Assembly: GCA_964465665.1 (NCBI GenBank)
Contig: CAYXKM010000326.1
Coordinates: forward strand, 1 to 22,677
Source: JAKEGN01 sp964465665
Lineage (GTDB): Bacteria > Pseudomonadota > Gammaproteobacteria > Steroidobacterales > Woeseiaceae
Direction: 5' to 3'
DNA: 22,677 nucleotides
The notes below the pieces were generated by a model, which was given only the letters and a program-made list of their open reading frames with translations, did not search any database and was not told where the DNA came from. How positions within the stretch are numbered: the stretch's first letter is position 1; each line of letters begins with the position of its first letter. This document shows positions 22,592 through 22,677 of the stretch, piece by piece. The translations under genes were made by a program, and so were the position numbers.

Positions 22592-22677
22592 ATTGCCGGC
22601 TATGCATTGGTGGAACGCAGCCCTCGGATCTTCGTAGCCGGCGGCGTGGCCGTATGCCGTTCGAGCGCATTTCCCCC
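22560..22677. repeat. second 17-bp perfect inverted repeat reaching the window edge
   Basis: GGGGGAAATGCGCTCGA (22560-22576) is the exact reverse complement of 22661-22677, the last bases given, so the right arm may be longer. Its left arm overlaps the right arm of the first inverted repeat by two bases. A smaller pair, GCCGGCTA (22595-22602) and TAGCCGGC (22635-22642), is nested between the arms. No gene is seen in this stretch. Confidence 0.8.

Noticed and set aside
21693..22637. 314-residue plus-strand open frame
   Set aside because: It is antisense to the methyltransferase gene and runs into the inverted repeats, with no recognisable motif.
1..22677. CRISPR arrays, tRNA or rRNA genes, transposases, phage genes, toxin-antitoxin pairs
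   Set aside because: I looked on both strands and saw none. Gaps between genes are short and the coding genes are accounted for.

Overview
The window is GC-rich, densely coding chromosomal DNA with no phage, transposase, CRISPR or RNA gene that I can see. The gene set (7Fe ferredoxin FdxA, PA0069-family radical SAM protein, small MscS, FolE, MsrA) and a LexA box of the CTGT-N8-ACAG type point to a gammaproteobacterium. A free-living, possibly marine heterotroph of a Woeseia-like or Chromatiales-like lineage would fit, but that is inference. Many genes appear to use GTG or TTG starts.

Layout. Positions 1-7346 hold a long minus-strand run. In transcription order it encodes a glycine-zipper lipoprotein, a PA0069-type radical SAM protein with a near-consensus LexA box just before its start, an exported TPR protein with a TonB-C-like end, a translationally coupled M23 peptidase, MsrA, an Fpg/Nei-type DNA glycosylase, FolE and a strictosidine-synthase-like propeller that is cut by the window start. 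The run has a loose damage-repair and envelope-maintenance flavour. Positions 7512-9318 hold a CDF metal transporter (+) converging with an MscS channel (-).

Positions 9419-12369 hold a REP-like hairpin and a minus-strand group: a class II sirtuin, an overlapping rhomboid protease and a yellow/MRJP-like propeller. Divergent from these is a plus-strand operon (12646-14824): an exported SRPBCC protein, an NUDT19-like Nudix hydrolase and an LACTB2-like metallo-beta-lactamase-fold protein, the last two overlapping by 4 bases. A possible 24-residue membrane peptide lies just upstream. The operon converges on a minus-strand pair (14833-17810): a fused enoyl-CoA hydratase/3-hydroxyacyl-CoA dehydrogenase and, overlapping by 4 bases, a beta-hydroxyacid-dehydrogenase-fold protein whose catalytic lysine is replaced by aspartate, as in imine reductases.

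Divergent from that pair is fdxA, followed closely by an HSL-type esterase and a DUF885 lipoprotein peptidase (17961-21001). The last gene (21045-22421, minus) is a three-part protein: zinc ribbon, N2227-like methyltransferase and PqqD-like tail. The final 256 bases are non-coding and contain a degenerate REP-like sequence and two interlocked 17-bp perfect inverted repeats that reach the window edge.

The genes are mostly housekeeping and stress functions. The observations most worth following are the SOS box on the PA0069-family gene, the IRED-like enzyme coupled to a beta-oxidation protein, the zinc ribbon-methyltransferase-PqqD fusion, the TPR/TonB-C plus M23 pair and the terminal inverted repeats.
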